Source: Sergeia podlipaevii | Taxonomy: Eukaryota; Euglenozoa; Kinetoplastea; Trypanosomatida; Trypanosomatidae | DNA length: 17,554 bases | Reading direction: 5' to 3' | Assembly (NCBI GenBank): GCA_030849805.1 | Contig: JASANZ010001822.1 | Location: forward strand, 1-17,554 | Shown here: positions 6,756 through 16,249 of the stretch, in pieces | Numbering within the stretch: position 1 is the first letter of the stretch | Layout of the letters: each line of letters starts with the position of its first letter | Translations under genes and position numbers: made by a program | The notes under the pieces: model-generated | What the model was told of the DNA's origin: nothing | The model's input: only the letters and a program-made list of their open reading frames with translations | Databases searched by the model: none

Positions 6756-9533
6756 CTACCATTGTACAATGCCTCCTAGCCCTTCCAACTCCTCCACCGC
6801 ATCATCACTCAGCGGGCACCCCCACACTCTACAGAACATTAAAGTATGGCAGCCACTAAGACCGCGCACACACTGCACCGCACTTTCCTCTAAGTGTAGC
6901 ATCTCCAGCTCGGGGCAACGCGCAAGTGGTGAAACGTCCTTTAGTCCCATACAACGAGATAAACTTACGCTCCTCAAGGCACCGCACTGCTCAAGTCCAG
7001 ACACAGACCGCACGGAGCTTTCATGAAGGTCAAGGATAGAAAGCAGCGGAAGCGCACCGAGTGCAGAGACGCTCGAGAGAGCAAGACAGCCATGCAAATC
7101 CACGACCTCTAGCGAAGTGCACAATGCCAACGGCGCTACATCAGTCAGCTGTGAAGCAGAAGCAAGAGAGCAATATCGCAAAATGCGGCACCTGCTGAGT
7201 CCTCTCAGGTCAACAAGAGAAATACAAAAAGAAAGATCAACACTCTCCAATTCGTCGCATGAGGCCAGGCCTGGCACCGCAGTCAACGAGCTCATGCCAG
7301 AACAGTAGAGGCTCTGCAGGCTGCGCATAGTAGAAAGACCACGTAGTCCATCCACGTCTTCCCGTACCTCTGCATAGGCGACTGCTATTTCCTCCCCACT
7401 ACTACTCGCATCATCCTCACCCTCGTTGATCTCACGGCCTTCACCGTTGCGCTGATCTGTTTGTTGTGTAGTATCAAAAATCACCGCACCATTTTCGTCG
7501 TGACTCTCAACGTCGTTGTCGTTCCATTCATTCTGCGCTTCTCCTCTTCCTCCTCCCTCCTCTTCATCTTCGTCGTGATGAGTGTCATCATCGCGACCGT
7601 CAAAGCCCCATCCACCAATCTCTGAGCACTCCGACAAGTACAGCTCGCGCAGCGCCACGCAGAAGGAAAGGGCTGCCGTGCTGAAGAGACAATAACATCC
7701 GGTGAGGTTGAGTGAGGCTAGATTTGGGCAGTTTATGTGCATGAGTCCCGACACATTCATAAGAGAGTGACAGTTCTTGAGATTGATCTCTTGAAGAGAC
7801 GTGCAGCCCCGCACATCACTAAGCACTTGCAAACTTAGGCAGTCGCTGGCGCAGAGCGTCTTCAGATTAGAAAGGAAACGGAGATTCCCCATATCCACTA
7901 ACGAGGAACACCCGGATATATCCATATGAGTCAGCTTCGTGCAAGCATCAATGCCTAGTACGCACTGAACACTGCTGCAGCTACGCGCCACCAGTACCAA
8001 TAGTGATCGCAGTGCATGAAGTGGCCCAATATGGATAAGCTCAAAACAACGCGACACACAAAGCTCCTCCAGCAATGGGCATCCACCTTCGCTGTCTCCC
8101 AGTGTTTCCAAAGAAAGAATAGGCGTATCGCTGAGATCAAGCGTGCGCAGTGCGGAGAGCTGAGAGAGCGCCGCAATATCTTTCAGTAAGTGACACCTAT
8201 GCGCGTCTAAGCTCCACAAATGGCGATTGTGTGCCATGACTCCTGCATTGTTTCCCATGTCGTTGCCTCGTGGCCACAATTCACTCAGAGAAAGGAGTCC
8301 TGTGTCGCTAATGTTGAGCACCTCGAGTCGCGGCAGCTGTGCTAGTCCACGACCCCTTCCTTCCTCCTCTTTTTCTCCATCCTCGTCATTATTGTGATTG
8401 CTATCCTGCACAACAATAATATTGCCATCAGTCCCGTCGCTATTGCATCCCTTCTTGTGAGGAAGTTGTGGAACCTCCCAGAGCTGTAATGATGGGCACG
8501 CATGCACGTCAAGTACGCGAAGGGTCTCCTGTGCAGGAGCGACGCCTGCGCCAATGTCATGGAGTAGTGAAACACCACAGGCGCGAAGTACTTTCAAGAT
8601 GCATTGGGGCCGCGCCAGACATTCCTCGAGGTCACTGAGCTCTAGACACTCGCACACGTCAAGCTCCTCAAGAAAGGGACATCGAGAAGTGAGAGGGCTC
8701 AGTGTGGTAACACTCGTACTCGACACCACAAGCACTCGCAGCGGCAGCATCATTGCAGCCAACGATTGTGTGATACGGCCAGGCGTCATGTGTATCTCTG
8801 AGAGACCATAACAGCCAGCAAGATAAAGTTCCTCAAGATTGCCACAAACACAGCGTGGGCCAAGTTCCAGAACTGACAATTTGGTGTTGTGAGCGAAATC
8901 AACGTAGCGCAAGAGACCTTGCGCATGCCCAGCCTCCAGTTCTTGAACATCAAGGGACCTCTGTGGCACCGGCGCACTCGCTAGCAAGCTCAAGTCCACC
9001 ACCGCACCCAAGTGCCTCCTGCGAAGCAGCAGAGGAATCTCCTCTCTGGCACTGCTGCGCCAGAGCTGAGCTCGGTGCAACCACCACACTACACACTGAA
9101 GGCCGTCGTCCATATCGCACGAAGACCCTGAATGAGCCTCGCTTATACGGTTTCCCAGGAACAACAAACTATCGTTGCTGTCGCGGTAGCAACTGCCCAT
9201 GTGCGCTCCTCCTCCTCCTTCTCCACCTTCACCTCCCCCTTCTACCGATACGGAGTAGACAGGACGTAATGTTGGCGTGTCTGGCTCGTGACGAGACCCC
9301 GTCTTCACCCTTGAAGCAGCGCCGTCAGAGACCCCAGAAGAGATGAAATTCGCACCTAGAGAAGCGGCTGCGCAAGCCTCGTGCGTGTAACGTAAGATGA
9401 GACCGTCCGCAAGCGCAAAGCCAGCCGGGGTGCACTCCGCAATGACCCGTAAAACCGGGCTAGCGGCGCACCACGCCAGCGGCAGGCGAGTGTCTGCCGC
9501 GTAGAATGCAATAGCTTCCAGAGGATAATTCAT
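6756..9533 (-). CDS. leucine-rich-repeat protein with acidic inserts (925 aa)
   Basis: A large protein built of leucine-rich repeats of roughly 20-25 residues, many in the cysteine-containing form L..L.L..C..L.....L. Repeats run from about residue 210 to the C-terminus; clear units include LRTLDLSDTPILSLETL (462-478), LTHMDISGCSSLVDMGNL (534-551) and LEVVDLHGCLALSSVSAL (808-825). Three hydrophilic inserts break the solenoid: Gly/Glu-rich 98-111, acidic and Asn-rich 364-395, and a long acidic stretch 645-730. Residues 1-60 are hydrophobic and Ala-rich but not a convincing signal peptide. LRR proteins of this kind act as protein-binding scaffolds; many trypanosomatid members have no assigned function, and the partner and location are unknown here. 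The ATG (9533-9531) is chosen because a pyrimidine tract and AG lie directly upstream. Confidence 0.88.
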   Translation of the reverse strand: MNYPLEAIAFYAADTRLPLAWCAASPVLRVIAECTPAGFALADGLILRYTHEACAAASLGANFISSGVSDGAASRVKTGSRHEPDTPTLRPVYSVSVEGGGEGGEGGGGAHMGSCYRDSNDSLLFLGNRISEAHSGSSCDMDDGLQCVVWWLHRAQLWRSSAREEIPLLLRRRHLGAVVDLSLLASAPVPQRSLDVQELEAGHAQGLLRYVDFAHNTKLSVLELGPRCVCGNLEELYLAGCYGLSEIHMTPGRITQSLAAMMLPLRVLVVSSTSVTTLSPLTSRCPFLEELDVCECLELSDLEECLARPQCILKVLRACGVSLLHDIGAGVAPAQETLRVLDVHACPSLQLWEVPQLPHKKGCNSDGTDGNIIVVQDSNHNNDEDGEKEEEGRGRGLAQLPRLEVLNISDTGLLSLSELWPRGNDMGNNAGVMAHNRHLWSLDAHRCHLLKDIAALSQLSALRTLDLSDTPILSLETLGDSEGGCPLLEELCVSRCFELIHIGPLHALRSLLVLVARSCSSVQCVLGIDACTKLTHMDISGCSSLVDMGNLRFLSNLKTLCASDCLSLQVLSDVRGCTSLQEINLKNCHSLMNVSGLMHINCPNLASLNLTGCYCLFSTAALSFCVALRELYLSECSEIGGWGFDGRDDDTHHDEDEEEGGGRGEAQNEWNDNDVESHDENGAVIFDTTQQTDQRNGEGREINEGEDDASSSGEEIAVAYAEVREDVDGLRGLSTMRSLQSLYCSGMSSLTAVPGLASCDELESVDLSFCISLVDLRGLSRCRILRYCSLASASQLTDVAPLALCTSLEVVDLHGCLALSSVSALGALPLLSILDLHESSVRSVSGLEQCGALRSVSLSRCMGLKDVSPLARCPELEMLHLEESAVQCVRGLSGCHTLMFCRVWGCPLSDDAVEELEGLGGIVQW

Positions 9534-9549
9534 GAAGAAAAAAAAAGAA

Positions 9550-9590
9550 CTTTTAGAGTGTGAAAAAAAGGAAGTAAAGGGATTTTTATA
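9550..9590 (-). promoter_or_regulatory. candidate trans-splice acceptor for the LRR gene
   Basis: The minus strand reads a tract containing TTACTTCCTTTTTTTCACAC and then the first AG at 9551-9550, which would give a 5' UTR of about 16 nt before the ATG at 9533. Confidence 0.5.
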
Positions 9591-10072
9591 AAACTCAAGT
9601 ACAAGGACCTTGCTACTGTTTACTCACTCAACAACAAAAAAATAGATCGCGTTCACTCATAACAATATAACTTGTCTTCCTATGAACACACACAAAAGAA
9701 ATGAAACATCAAAGTCTCAAAAGATGGGCAAAGTTTTTAAAATAAAAATGAAAAAGAAGAAGAGTATCTTCCTATTGCTACTATGAAGTATTTTTTTTTT
9801 TTTAAAAAAGAATAATAATAATAAAAAAAAACACATGATGGAAAGAGACAAACAAGAAGAAAAACGTGTGACAAAAAAGCGCATAGAAAGACAAAGCAAT
9901 CACGTTGTTGTTAAATTTTTTTTTCTCTCTCTTTCTCTCTCTTAAGTTAGATAAGAACAACAAAAGCCCTCATGATGTTCTCCTTCTTTAATTATTGCGA
10001 CTTTACGTTATAAACAGCAAAAAAAAAAAGAGATATCTTGTCAGCTTATCATGAACTACACAGCTTACGCGC
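9591..10072. other. intergenic stretch, no gene seen
   Basis: AT-rich spacer between the PRP18-like stop and the LRR acceptor. It contains long poly-A/poly-T runs (about 9788-9802), an ATA/ATAA run (about 9810-9825) and a CT-rich patch at about 9924-9943. No coding-like frame on either strand. Confidence 0.7.
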
Positions 10073-11524
10073 TCAGGAGAAAGGGAAAAAAAACGCCTTG
10101 CTCTCCTCTGCCATCAATCCCTTCTCGGCGTAGATCAACAGTTCCTTCGCCGCATGCAGCATATGCATGGCACGCTCGTTGTTTAATATGTGGGAAATCC
10201 GGTTTCGGTCAACACGCTCAATAGATCGTCGCATATGCACTTCTCCAGCAGAGAAAAGACCAATCTTCCAGTTTGCGGTGCCTAAGGTCATATCAACGTA
10301 GTCCTGTCGTGCCGCGCCAAAATTTTTTTGATGCTGAGCATGCAGCACCATCATCCTGAACAGGCCCTCGCGTACGGCACGGGGGACAATCAAACCATCG
10401 TCGTCACCAGACCCGTCGGCGGCACGGCCGTGTTTGCCTGCGCTTTCCCCTTTCTCTCTTTCCCCCCGTTCAACAAAGGTCAACCAGTCGCGCAAGAGAA
10501 ATGCGAGGAGTTCGAAAGCACACTCCCGCGAACGCTGTGCCGCGCGCCATCTTTCAAGCCCAAGGGCGATCTGATGTCCAAAACGAATCTTCACTTCAGT
10601 CGGTAATGCGCTGCAGGACAGCAAGTACAGTGAGTGGCACCACCCATCTACACGCACAGCCTCATCCGTCTCCCTCTCATCATCACCAGACCCGCATGCC
10701 TTCTCGTCGGTCTTGGAGCCGCGCAGCGCACACCGCCATGCTCCTGCCAGGAGATACCACAATGCGTGAAGGAGGTCTGCTAGCTCTTGCATTTTGTCAG
10801 AAGGAGAAGAAGGCAGTGATGATGGTGGTGGTGACGAGTATAAATTCTGGCAGCCTCCCATTGGCATATAATCTTTCAACTCTGCCGCCATAGCATTCAG
10901 CAGAACACCTTCTGGGTGTCCATCAAGAAAAATAGTGGCGCTTTCTTCAGAAACAGAAGTAAAAGCGCTGATGCTACTTTCTTCAACATAACGCGCAAGC
11001 AGCCATTGCTGAAGGGACTTGGGTATCTGTAGGCGTCGTCCACCCCACCCTTCGCTGGTATATCTCATTGCACAGGACAGCGCCGTGAGTGCGGCCTCTC
11101 TCTCCACCTTAATTGCCTTTGCACTGCATAGCGGCGGCTTTGAAACTGCTGCCACCGCCGCAGCGCTCATAGACACCGCCGATTCGCCAAGTGTGGTGTT
11201 ATCATCGCGCTCGACCTTGTTATCAGGGGAACGTGAACGCTTCCTGCAGTTATCGCTGTGCACAGTCGCAGCTGAGGGGTTTAAAGTAGAGTCACGAGTG
11301 TTTGTGGCCTGAGTATGCACCGGGGCTTGACGACTAGCAAGCGCAGACTGAATAGCGGCTGCGTAAGGGTCGTCTGTTGCTGCTACTACTGTTGACGGCG
11401 CCGTGGTAGATGGTGGTGTCGCGGATGTAGCTTCTGCTGACTGAGCAGTGGTTGGGATCTTCTGCTGTTGTTGCTGCTGCTGCCTGCGTTTCACTAGCAG
11501 TTCCTTAAAGCCTGAGTGCTGCAT
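10073..11524 (-). CDS. PRP18: PRP18-like pre-mRNA splicing factor (483 aa)
   Basis: The C-terminal part matches the Prp18 signature: residues 407-468 contain QDYVDMTLGTANWKIGL, a GEVHMRRSIE segment, HILNNERAMHML and AAKELLIYAEK. These correspond to the conserved Prp18 loop and helices (family pattern: Y..L..GNA.WPIG...GIH.R...E, then HV.ND...RKY...LKRL). Prp18 acts in the second catalytic step with Slu7 and U5 snRNP and stabilises 3' splice-site docking. In a trypanosomatid it would serve mainly trans-splicing; that is inference. The helical core begins near residue 245 and is broken by Gly/Asp/Glu-rich loops (268-292, 353-378). Residues 11-130 are low complexity with a Gln run (15-21) and an RKRSRSP basic patch at 94-100. 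FKELLVKRRQ near the N-terminus resembles the usual short N-terminal helix. The ATG at 11524 is used; the frame stays open six more codons to a TTG, which I do not accept as a start. It is longer than typical fungal or animal Prp18 (roughly 250-350 aa). Confidence 0.83.
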   Translation of the reverse strand: MQHSGFKELLVKRRQQQQQQQKIPTTAQSAEATSATPPSTTAPSTVVAATDDPYAAAIQSALASRQAPVHTQATNTRDSTLNPSAATVHSDNCRKRSRSPDNKVERDDNTTLGESAVSMSAAAVAAVSKPPLCSAKAIKVEREAALTALSCAMRYTSEGWGGRRLQIPKSLQQWLLARYVEESSISAFTSVSEESATIFLDGHPEGVLLNAMAAELKDYMPMGGCQNLYSSPPPSSLPSSPSDKMQELADLLHALWYLLAGAWRCALRGSKTDEKACGSGDDERETDEAVRVDGWCHSLYLLSCSALPTEVKIRFGHQIALGLERWRAAQRSRECAFELLAFLLRDWLTFVERGEREKGESAGKHGRAADGSGDDDGLIVPRAVREGLFRMMVLHAQHQKNFGAARQDYVDMTLGTANWKIGLFSAGEVHMRRSIERVDRNRISHILNNERAMHMLHAAKELLIYAEKGLMAEESKAFFFPFS

Positions 11525-11567
11525 GACTAAAAATGATAACAATAATTAAGTACTTTGTCTTCTTGTA

Positions 11568-11581
11568 CTTAAAAAAAAAAG
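11568..11581 (-). promoter_or_regulatory. candidate trans-splice acceptor for the PRP18-like gene
   Basis: A run of T (complement of 11570-11580) is followed by AAG with AG at 11569-11568, giving a 43-nt 5' UTR. A second candidate, ATTTTTAG with AG at 11528-11527, lies only 2 nt before the ATG. Confidence 0.45.
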
Positions 11582-12843
11582 TGCGGGTCGTACGGCGACA
11601 CACAATTACTGATTTCTTATCGTTAGTAACAGCAAAGAGCTTGCTCCCTCAACAGTATATGATAAAGAACAACGAACATAAAAAAGGGAAGGAAAAAAAA
11701 AGATAATTATTATTTTGAAAAAAAAAAAAAAGATAGATAAAACATTTGGCGATGGCGAGAAAACAAACAGACAAAAAGATTCTGAGGAGTACCTTTCTGT
11801 ATTGTTGTTACTTTTCCCTCCATAGGCACTCCAGTATATAAACATTTATGCAGGACAACATCGATACTGTGTGCGCTGCGTGTGTGTGCGCATGAAAACA
11901 CACATACACATGCATTTACTTCTCAACAAAGTGGATGGCGCGCATCATGATTTTTTTTTTTTACAGATCACAAATACTGATGGCCACAAAATAAGCAGTG
12001 GAGGCAGTAGAAAAGAAAACAAACAGTAATGAACATGAAGAGAAAAGGATTGTTTTTTTTTTAAAAAAAAAAAGGGAAGGTAAAGTAAAAATGGAAGAAA
12101 GGCAAACAAACGAAGGGACTCACACCGCCCACCTCATGCAAACACATATATTAACAAACATCTGTACGATTCAGCGACAAAGTAGGTGAGTACCGCTTCA
12201 ATTCTATGCTTCATGTCGTTTCCTATGTATATATAAATTGATAATAATAAGGTTCTTCGCTCTTTTCATCTCTTCTGCCGTTCAACTTTCTCTCGTTTTT
12301 TTTTACAATTCTTTTTTTTTTGTCATTTCATTTTTTGTTGTTGTTCTGTGTTCTCATTTTCTTCTATACATCAACAAGGAAAAGAGAGGGAGGGGGGAGG
12401 AAGGGCAAACATATCAACACCACGAAGCAGCAACCAGGAAATACAATGTCAAACCTCTACTAGGCTTCACCACTAAATTTAAAACGACGACAAACTCCCA
12501 AACAACTAGCCAACCAACCAACATACACATGAAAAAATAATAATGACAGAATGAAGAACAACATCAGGAAGCAGGAGCGTTTGTAGACATCTATGTAAGT
12601 ACCTCCCTTCTTGCAGCAATGCAAAGCGTAGCAAAAAGGGGGGGGGAGGGGAGGAGACGAAAGAAAAAGAAGCCGCACAGAACGAAGGGAGAAAGTGAAT
12701 AAATAAATAAATATGTAAAAAAAACAGAGTGCACACAGGCAATATATATATATCACGTGTCTAGTATATGTGCATCTCCTCACCTCCCTCTTCCTCTCCA
12801 CCCCTCCCCTCACCCCCTGCCCCACTTCTCACACATTACACCT
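11582..12843. other. intergenic stretch, no gene seen
   Basis: This lies between the IQUB-like stop and the PRP18-like acceptor. It contains poly-A/T runs, AAAT repeats (about 12697-12712) and a TA run (about 12743-12752). Two blocks are pyrimidine-rich on the plus strand (about 12250-12365 and 12774-12832), opposite to most intergenic DNA here. The second abuts the IQUB stop, so that mRNA would have a purine-rich 3' UTR start. No open frame looks coding. Confidence 0.65.
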
Positions 12844-15465
12844 CTAATTTGATGAGGCGGCTGCTCTCTTCACGCGTCCATTGGTCGTGGTGATCCTCAT
12901 TTGGTCATTCCCGCTCTTGCTCATCATTGCTGCTGCTGCTGTGGTGCTGTTGCTAGTGCCCACGCGAGAGCGACCAAACGTAGCAGCCTCTGGACCTCCA
13001 ATATCCTGAGGGTACACGGTGCCGTATATCTTCCTCGCCTTCATTCGCCCTGTCGCGGTGCTCGTGTACTCCGCCATGCCGGGATTATATTCAGGGTCCT
13101 CAATGAAGCGCCTGAAGAGGGTCTCAATGCGCTTCCGCAGTCCTGCCAGGGAGGCCTCCTTTCGCCCACGATGCAGCAGATCCGCCTCGCGGTCAATCAG
13201 CTGGCACAGCTCGCGTGTAAGCTCAGAGCTGAACTCCTTCACGGTCCATTTGATGTGGATAAGAATATCAAGTCGTGTCGCCGTGTTCGGCGCAGCGCTG
13301 GTGACGCTGTGAAACAAGTCGCGCAGCTCAGCAGCTCGCTCGGTCTCGGGCGTCTCAACCGCAACGGCTCCCCACTGCTTCGCCGTGGACATCTTTTCCA
13401 GTGTTTTGTCAAAGCGCTTGTCCTGCGTCCCCAGCAACATCTGGCGTCGGTGATGCTCCAGCTCCTGCATGAGTTTCAGCTGCTGCTTTGTCAAGGCGAG
13501 CAAGGCGCCTCTGCGCTCTTCGGGCGAAAGGTCCGTATTCGCGTTGATCGCCGCTGCCTCCGTGGCGCGCCACTGCTCTATCTCCCGCTTGAGAGAGTCA
13601 AAATCAGCCGCCGTCTTTGGGTCCTCGCGTCGCTGCTGCTCCTCGTTGTCCATTGCCGCGCGGGCGGCCTCCTCGGCACGCTGACGCACTTCAGCACGTC
13701 GTTGCTTCTCGGCCTCTGCCTCCTCGAGCTGTCGACGCAGTCGCCGTGCCTTCCACTGGCGATACAACTTCTGGAGAATAATCGTCTTTTCGGTGCGCAA
13801 TACCACAAGCTCCGCCGCAGAAAAGTAAGGACGCGCAACGACACGGATCTCGTGGGATGTATCCAGAATGAGGTCTGGCCTAGGTGATTGCACGCCGCAC
13901 TCCCGGCGCGTCTGGCAGCTGCGCGAGGTGCCACAGGTCTGCGTCTGGCGAGACTGCAGGTCTGTCACAGGCACACGCTTTTCAGGAAATGGGGAGTAGT
14001 TGAGGTCGCGCATGAAGAGCTGAGTCGAGGCATGATGAAACACACGCGAGTGGTCAGCTTTGTCACGATAGCCACCAATAAAAGGCTTCTTCCATGGTCC
14101 GGTACCGGCCGGTTGCACCACCGCAATCGTCGTTGCGACATCCGGGTCGTTGGTGAAGTCGGGATCTGCGTTGATCGCGCGGATCGCGGCGTCATACGTA
14201 AGGCCATGCCGCAGGCGTGCCTCCACAAGTGTATTAGGCTGGATATCTGGCTTTCGTCTAAGAGCGTCAAAGCAGCGCAGCAGCACATCACCTGGAGCCA
14301 GTTGCGCTAAGTGAGCAGGGATAGGCTCCCTCCCAAAGCCTTTGTCTGTGCGCAGCAGTGTGCGGTACGGCTCCGGCAGCCGCGCCGTTTCGGCATCCTC
14401 GATACCATCGTCGCCATCGGGAGAAGAGAACGCTACGGTGAGCCAGAGCGGCTCTGCCTGTGTCGTGGAGGACACCGTGCGATCGAGAAACAGCGCGGAC
14501 ATGAACCGAATCCGCTCGTTGCCACGATAGAGATGGAAAGTTTGGGGATGCACTCGCAAGTGCGCAGCCACGGCCTCGAAGAGATCCTTCGCCACCAGCA
14601 CCCACCCGTCACCACCACCACTACTACTCGTGCCCGCAGCAGAGCTGCTTGTAGAAGCCGTGCGATGAACAGTGAGGGTCAGCAAAGCGCGCGCGTTCAT
14701 TGGCATGAGGGTCAGTGTGAGCGACACCGTCCCCTCGTAGGCTTGCTCCACTACTTTGGCAGGCTCGACCATGGACAATGGCTGCAGTTGTGGTTGCAGT
14801 GAGAACACTTCTGGGTGATGCGGCTGCGGCTGCGCAGGAGCAGTAGCAGCGCCTTCTTCTATAAGTGCATCCACCTGGGGCTCGGCTTGAGTTCCTTGTG
14901 AAGGGTTCAGTCGAGCCTGGGCGATTTGTGCCTCCGCGCTTTCTTGCTGCTGCCGCCACGAACCGCCACCTTGGCGCGCCTGCTGGTTCTCCTCTTCTTC
15001 CTCCTGCTGTGGAGACATCAACTCCAACTCCATCTGTAAGGCGGGCGGACGCACATCAGAGCCTACCGCGTCAGGGAGATCTTCTTCTGCTAGCTCAGTG
15101 TCCAGCGCATCCGCATCGAGAATATGCTTGGCAGGAGCTACTTCTGTGCCGGCATTATCTTCGGTGTCATAGTCACCCACTGAGTCGTCGTTGATGGTAT
15201 TGTGGTTGCCGTTGTGATCGTCTTGCGCGGCTAGATCGCTTAAACTGTAGTGAGATTCTTCTTCTTCTTCTCCACCTTCGCGTGGTTGCGCCTCAGCTTG
15301 CTCTAACGCAGCGACATCACCAGTGGCATCTTCAGGAACAACAACCCCCTCCTCCGCCTCCATCGTCACGTGTTCCTCTTCTTCTTCGTGGGTATCTTCA
15401 TCTAGCATCGCTTCTTCGCTGCCGAAGTGGGCCATATCGTCGTGCCCCTCGTCATTATCGCTCAT
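12844..15465 (-). CDS. IQUB: IQUB-like axonemal protein (IQ motif and ubiquitin-like domain, 873 aa)
   Basis: Residues 1-235 are acidic, Glu/Gln-rich low complexity. A ubiquitin-like region spans about 245-345 (VSLTLTLMPM, then LVAKDLFEAVAAHL, FHLYRGNERI), with a Ser/Gly-rich loop at 270-286. The family landmark KKPFIGGYRDK lies at 459-469, followed by ASTQLF and SRQTQTCGT; vertebrate IQUB has a closely similar PF.GG.R.K and TQT arrangement. An IQ-like helix IILQKLYRQWKARRLRRQL (562-580) leads into a charged coiled coil to about 680. The C-terminal block 731-800 (LDILIHIKWTVKEF, ELCQLIDREADLLHRG, LRKRIETLF) is also IQUB-like. IQUB is a radial-spoke component of motile cilia and binds calmodulin through the IQ motif; here it should act in the flagellar axoneme. 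The Ala/Thr/Ser-rich tail (835-873) is not conserved to my eye. The start is the ATG at 15465, which has a good acceptor 45 nt upstream. Confidence 0.87.
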   Translation of the reverse strand: MSDNDEGHDDMAHFGSEEAMLDEDTHEEEEEHVTMEAEEGVVVPEDATGDVAALEQAEAQPREGGEEEEESHYSLSDLAAQDDHNGNHNTINDDSVGDYDTEDNAGTEVAPAKHILDADALDTELAEEDLPDAVGSDVRPPALQMELELMSPQQEEEEENQQARQGGGSWRQQQESAEAQIAQARLNPSQGTQAEPQVDALIEEGAATAPAQPQPHHPEVFSLQPQLQPLSMVEPAKVVEQAYEGTVSLTLTLMPMNARALLTLTVHRTASTSSSAAGTSSSGGGDGWVLVAKDLFEAVAAHLRVHPQTFHLYRGNERIRFMSALFLDRTVSSTTQAEPLWLTVAFSSPDGDDGIEDAETARLPEPYRTLLRTDKGFGREPIPAHLAQLAPGDVLLRCFDALRRKPDIQPNTLVEARLRHGLTYDAAIRAINADPDFTNDPDVATTIAVVQPAGTGPWKKPFIGGYRDKADHSRVFHHASTQLFMRDLNYSPFPEKRVPVTDLQSRQTQTCGTSRSCQTRRECGVQSPRPDLILDTSHEIRVVARPYFSAAELVVLRTEKTIILQKLYRQWKARRLRRQLEEAEAEKQRRAEVRQRAEEAARAAMDNEEQQRREDPKTAADFDSLKREIEQWRATEAAAINANTDLSPEERRGALLALTKQQLKLMQELEHHRRQMLLGTQDKRFDKTLEKMSTAKQWGAVAVETPETERAAELRDLFHSVTSAAPNTATRLDILIHIKWTVKEFSSELTRELCQLIDREADLLHRGRKEASLAGLRKRIETLFRRFIEDPEYNPGMAEYTSTATGRMKARKIYGTVYPQDIGGPEAATFGRSRVGTSNSTTAAAAMMSKSGNDQMRITTTNGRVKRAAASSN

Positions 15466-15510
15466 GTTTTGGTCTTTGCCCCTTTAAAATGGGTATACGT
15501 ATGTCTCTCT

Positions 15511-15551
15511 CTGTATATATAGAAGGAGAGAGAACGGGAAAAAAAAGAGCC
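15511..15551 (-). promoter_or_regulatory. candidate trans-splice acceptor for the IQUB-like gene
   Basis: The minus strand reads CTCTTTTTTTTCCCGTTCTC followed by more C/T, then TATATATACAG with AG at 15512-15511. The implied 5' UTR is 45 nt and contains no upstream ATG. One of the clearest acceptors in the window. Confidence 0.6.
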
Positions 15552-15736
15552 TTGCTACTCTCCCTATGTATTCCCTTTCTATATTTCACCTTTTTCTTCC
15601 CTCCTCTTCTCGCCTTATGTCAAAAAGACTAGAAGCACTCTACTAAATACGAAATAGAGAACAACAACAGCAAAAAAAAAAAAAAAAATCTACTCTATTA
15701 CTTCTCTTTTTCAATGCATAAATGATGCACAGGGAA

Positions 15737-15755
15737 ATATATATATATATATATA
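15737..15755. repeat. TA dinucleotide microsatellite
   Basis: An uninterrupted AT/TA run of about nine units in non-coding DNA. Confidence 0.9.
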
Positions 15756-16078
15756 GTTAGTATTACCATTGTGAAACAAAAAGTGAGAATGAGAAGGAAG
15801 AAAGAACAATGAGTGGAGTAAATGATCAAACAAAAAGAAGAAGAAGAAGGAACATCAAAAAAAAAAAAAGCAATGTACCTTTCCGTGCAATTAGCTAAGT
15901 GCATCAGTATTGCCTTATTGCCACTACTTTTAGTGAATNAGGTGATGAACAACAACAACAAAAAAAAATAGCTGCTTTGTGCGATACAACAGCATATATC
16001 TGTGACAAAAAAATAAAAAGCAAAGCATGCATTAGGAAGCAACTCAAGCCAACAGAAAAAAAATACTCAACTTATATA

Positions 16079-16097
16079 TGAATGAATGAATGAATGA
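16079..16097. repeat. AATG tetranucleotide repeat
   Basis: Four to five tandem AATG units ending in a variant AACG. It lies about 150 nt downstream of the stop of the small gene at 16250-16462 on the transcribed strand. Confidence 0.85.
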
Positions 16098-16249
16098 ACG
16101 ATATACAAAATTTAAATAAATGCAACGTAAAAGGATATAGAATTGCTGTGCTCACCCTCCCTAGCCTACGTTCCTCCATGAGGGCCCACTCGACATAAAG
16201 AAACAGCAACAGAAAGGGAAGAGGACAGAATCAAACATTGAAGCGGTCA

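Larger units (their letters stand above)
15552..16249. other. intergenic stretch with microsatellites and one ambiguous base
   Basis: AT-rich spacer with poly-A runs (about 15672-15688), an AAG run (about 15836-15849) and an N at 15939. Frames across the N are not coding-like. It holds the 3' flank of the small membrane protein gene and the upstream region of IQUB. Confidence 0.65.

Noticed and set aside
11525..11542. Extending the PRP18-like protein six codons upstream to a TTG start
   Set aside because: TTG is not an expected start in a kinetoplastid nuclear gene; the first ATG is at 11524 with candidate acceptors just upstream.
12901..13887. A 328-codon plus-strand open frame
   Set aside because: It lies wholly antisense to the well-supported IQUB-like gene; its Arg/Leu/Ser/Cys-rich composition is what the complement of that coding sequence gives.
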